From assembly GCA_002402635.1 (NCBI GenBank), contig DHGE01000119.1, positions 1 to 6,009 on the forward strand: a stretch of DNA of 6,009 nt, read 5' to 3'. The notes below the pieces were generated by a model. The model had not been told where the DNA came from. It did no database searches and saw only the letters and a program-made list of their open reading frames with translations. Shown one piece after another: positions 6,006-6,009 of the stretch; the stretch's first letter is position 1, and each line of letters begins with the position of its first letter. Origin of the DNA: Deferribacterales bacterium UBA4806 (GTDB lineage Bacteria; Chrysiogenota; Deferribacteres; Deferribacterales; UBA228). The translations under genes and the position numbers were made by a program.

Positions 6006-6009
6006 TGCC

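Overview
This is a strongly AT-rich window (well under 35% G+C by eye) from a Gram-negative, diderm bacterium. Lnt finishes the maturation of outer-membrane lipoproteins, and an MltB-type lytic transglycosylase with an export signal implies a periplasm with peptidoglycan. Codon use looks standard: TGG is read as Trp and TGA is used as a stop. The lineage is not certain. The TatA, Lnt and MltB sequences look to me like those of low-GC deltaproteobacteria or Deferribacteres-like organisms, but an AT-rich host-associated proteobacterium is also possible. No rRNA, tRNA, mobile element or CRISPR array was seen.

Layout. The left part reads on the + strand. It holds the C-terminal half of apolipoprotein N-acyltransferase (lnt, 1-864, cut by the window edge), then the small Tat translocase subunit tatA (898-1122), probably in the same transcript. 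After an AT-rich gap of 221 bases comes the tRNA pseudouridine synthase truA (1344-2051). The right part reads on the - strand as a tight three-gene operon. It starts with a P2A (SERCA-like) calcium-type P-type ATPase (5910 down to 3256). One base later comes an MltB/GH103 lytic murein transglycosylase (3254-2304), and 10 bases later a small charged helical protein of unknown function (2293-2054). The last gene of this operon ends 2 bases from the end of truA, so the two groups converge with no room for a terminator between them. The right edge (5911-6009) is the operon's upstream region. It carries two perfect TATAAT boxes on the - strand, an imperfect 30-base dyad and a perfect 12-base palindrome.

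How the genes fit together. Four of the six genes concern the envelope: lipoprotein acylation, Tat export, calcium transport out of the cytoplasm and peptidoglycan cleavage. The most interesting link is inside the - strand operon. The transglycosylase keeps the EF-hand-like loop (D192, D194, D196, D200, N203) known to bind Ca2+ in the E. coli homologue Slt35/MltB. It is apparently translationally coupled to a pump whose membrane residues are those of a Ca2+-ATPase, which would deliver Ca2+ to the compartment where the transglycosylase works. This link is an inference from gene order and motifs. All the protein families except the small third protein are well known, and no wholly new system is evident.
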